A DNA stretch of 7,145 bases from Streptomyces sp. WM4235 (GTDB taxonomy: Bacteria > Actinomycetota > Actinomycetes > Streptomycetales > Streptomycetaceae), in the NCBI RefSeq assembly GCF_001279725.1, contig NZ_LGDE01000070.1, positions 1-7,145 on the forward strand, read 5' to 3'. Positions 6,066 through 7,145 of the stretch are shown here, piece after piece. The notes beneath the pieces were generated by a model, which saw only the letters and a list, made by a program, of their open reading frames with translations, did no database searches and was not told the DNA's origin. The first letter of the stretch is position 1. Each line of letters opens with the position of its first letter. The translations under genes were made by a program, and so were the position numbers.

Positions 6066-7145
6066 TGCTTGTCCTCTCCGAACCCGAACAGGTTCATGAC
6101 CTCTGCCAGGTCCTCGGTGCTGAGATCGGCGTCCGGGAAGGCGCCGGTGTCCGTGCGGGACGGTGTGTCGACGGCGGGGGCCGACCGGCCGGCCCCGGGT
6201 GTCCCGGACACCGCGCGTCCCCCGGACGCGGCCTCGGCCGCGTCGCGGAGGTGGGCGGCGAGGCCGCCCGCCGTCGGGTGGGCGAACAGGTCGCTCGGTG
6301 CCACGGCCAGGCCGATGCGCTGGAGTTCGGCGGTGATCTGCACGATGGTCAGGGAGTCCGCGCCCAGCTCGAAGACGCTGTCGTCGGCGCCGATCCGGGG
6401 CACGCCCAGCATCCGGGACCACACCTCGGCGATCCGCTGCCCGACGTCGTCGGGGTCCACGGGCCGCGCCGTGTCGGCCGGGGCGTCGGTGCGGGGGGCG
6501 GCCGCCGTGCCGACCGCCGGTCCGGCGGCCGTGCCGGGCAGCGGGTGCGTCCGGCCGGCGCGCGGGCTCACCAGTACGTGCGGCAGGTGGCGGTTGCCGA
6601 GGATCCGTTCGAGGGCCAGCAGACCCCGCCCGGTGGGAATGCCGTCGGTGTCCGCCGGCCGGCCGGGCGCACCCGGGCGGTCCGCGCCGGCGGGCGCGGT
6701 GACCGCGCGCAGCACGAACCCCTCGACCGTCACCAGCGGGGAACCGTCCGGCGCGGTGAGGAACACGTCCGCGACCAGGGTGTCGTCGGCGACGGGGTCG
6801 CCGGAGCGCATCACCACGTGGGCGCGCAGCGCCGCGCCGAGCTCCCGGTGGACGATCATGCGCCGGTAGGCGACCGGCAGATGACGCCCCGACACGCCGG
6901 CCGCGGCGCCCGTCGCCACGTCCAGCAGCGCGGGGTGCAGCGGATGCGCCGCGAGGTCGCCGTGGAACGCCTCGGGCAGGCGCAGCGTCAGCAGCGCCTC
7001 CGCGTCGCCCCGCCGGATCCCGTCGAGGCAGTCCCAGCGGGGTCCGGTGGCCAGTCCCACGGCGCCGGTCGGGACGCCGTCTCCGGTCGGGGCGTCCGGG
7101 CGCCGGACCGCACCGGCCGTGACCTCGGCTTCGAGGGCCGCCCCG
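6062..7145 (-). CDS. Type I polyketide synthase, C-terminal part: dehydratase (second half)-ACP (5' end off window)
   Basis: The frame is open to the right edge, so the 5' part lies outside; 360 residues are visible (numbered from the first full codon at 7144). Residues about 28-148 are the second hotdog half of a dehydratase: GPRW (34-37), HPALLD with the probable catalytic Asp75, and a closing VEGFVLRAV (140-148). The other catalytic residue, His in the first half, is out of view. The usual Gln/His four residues after the Asp is Gly79. Residues 168-194 carry GLLALERIL and HVLVS, resembling a tail found after processing domains in some PKS modules. No ketoreductase fits between it and the dehydratase. 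The ACP (about 233-302) has its phosphopantetheine serine at 264 in GADS. A Gly/Pro/Ser/Thr-rich linker leads to an acidic end with DLAEVMNLFGFGED (345-358), possibly a docking segment. The valine codon GTG at 7060 is internal. The ACP probably passes its chain to the downstream NRPS. Confidence 0.92.
   Translation of the reverse strand, partial: GAALEAEVTAGAVRRPDAPTGDGVPTGAVGLATGPRWDCLDGIRRGDAEALLTLRLPEAFHGDLAAHPLHPALLDVATGAAAGVSGRHLPVAYRRMIVHRELGAALRAHVVMRSGDPVADDTLVADVFLTAPDGSPLVTVEGFVLRAVTAPAGADRPGAPGRPADTDGIPTGRGLLALERILGNRHLPHVLVSPRAGRTHPLPGTAAGPAVGTAAAPRTDAPADTARPVDPDDVGQRIAEVWSRMLGVPRIGADDSVFELGADSLTIVQITAELQRIGLAVAPSDLFAHPTAGGLAAHLRDAAEAASGGRAVSGTPGAGRSAPAVDTPSRTDTGAFPDADLSTEDLAEVMNLFGFGEDKQ
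6066..6079 (-). promoter_or_regulatory. Ribosome binding site of the C-A-PCP NRPS gene
   Basis: The minus strand reads GGAGAGGACAAGCA directly before the ATG at 6065, giving a purine-rich GGAGAGGA about six bases upstream. It lies within the last codons of the PKS gene. With the ATGA overlap it supports coupled translation and excludes the longer in-frame extension toward 6422, which would overlap the PKS carrier domain. Confidence 0.85.

Noticed and set aside
2916..6422. NRPS gene starting as far upstream as 6422
   Set aside because: The extra 119 residues are a frame shadow of the PKS carrier domain. The ATG at 6065 has a ribosome binding site, overlaps the previous stop and begins right at the condensation domain.
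6062..7060. Independent gene starting at the GTG at 7060
   Set aside because: The frame stays open to the window edge, and this position falls at the beginning of the second half of a dehydratase, so the GTG is an internal codon.

Overview
The window is very GC-rich, with third codon positions dominated by G and C, and carries an actinomycete-type assembly line, most likely from Streptomyces or a close relative. All four genes read on the minus strand, so transcription runs from the right edge to the left edge. Both outer genes are cut by the window ends. The only non-coding stretch is a gap of about 55 bases. The layout is that of the interior of one operon in a hybrid polyketide/non-ribosomal peptide biosynthetic cluster. 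I see no tRNA, rRNA, CRISPR array, insertion sequence or clear promoter.

In order of transcription: (1) 7144-6062, the C-terminal part of a type I polyketide synthase, showing the second half of a dehydratase domain, a post-dehydratase motif, an acyl carrier protein and an acidic tail. (2) 6065-2916, a complete one-module NRPS (condensation, adenylation, PCP; 1049 aa), joined to gene 1 by an ATGA overlap. (3) 2860 (or 2845)-1037, a complete stand-alone adenylation-PCP didomain of about 600 aa with no condensation domain. (4) 1040-1, an argininosuccinate-synthetase-like PP-loop ATPase, joined to gene 3 by another ATGA overlap and truncated at the left edge after 346 residues.

A reasonable reading is that the polyketide chain on the ACP passes to the NRPS module, which adds one amino acid. 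The separate adenylation-PCP protein loads a second amino acid for modification or for use in trans. No thioesterase, reductase or epimerase is visible, so release lies elsewhere.

The most unusual element is gene 4. It has the argininosuccinate synthetase fold signature and the ATP loop, but several residues that bind citrulline and aspartate in characterised enzymes are replaced. It is therefore probably not a housekeeping ArgG. It may be a tailoring ligase that activates a urea, amide or carboxyl group on a pathway intermediate, possibly the aminoacyl group held by the PCP of gene 3. That role is inference. The specificity codes of both adenylation domains match no standard code I can recall, so the incorporated amino acids may be non-proteinogenic.
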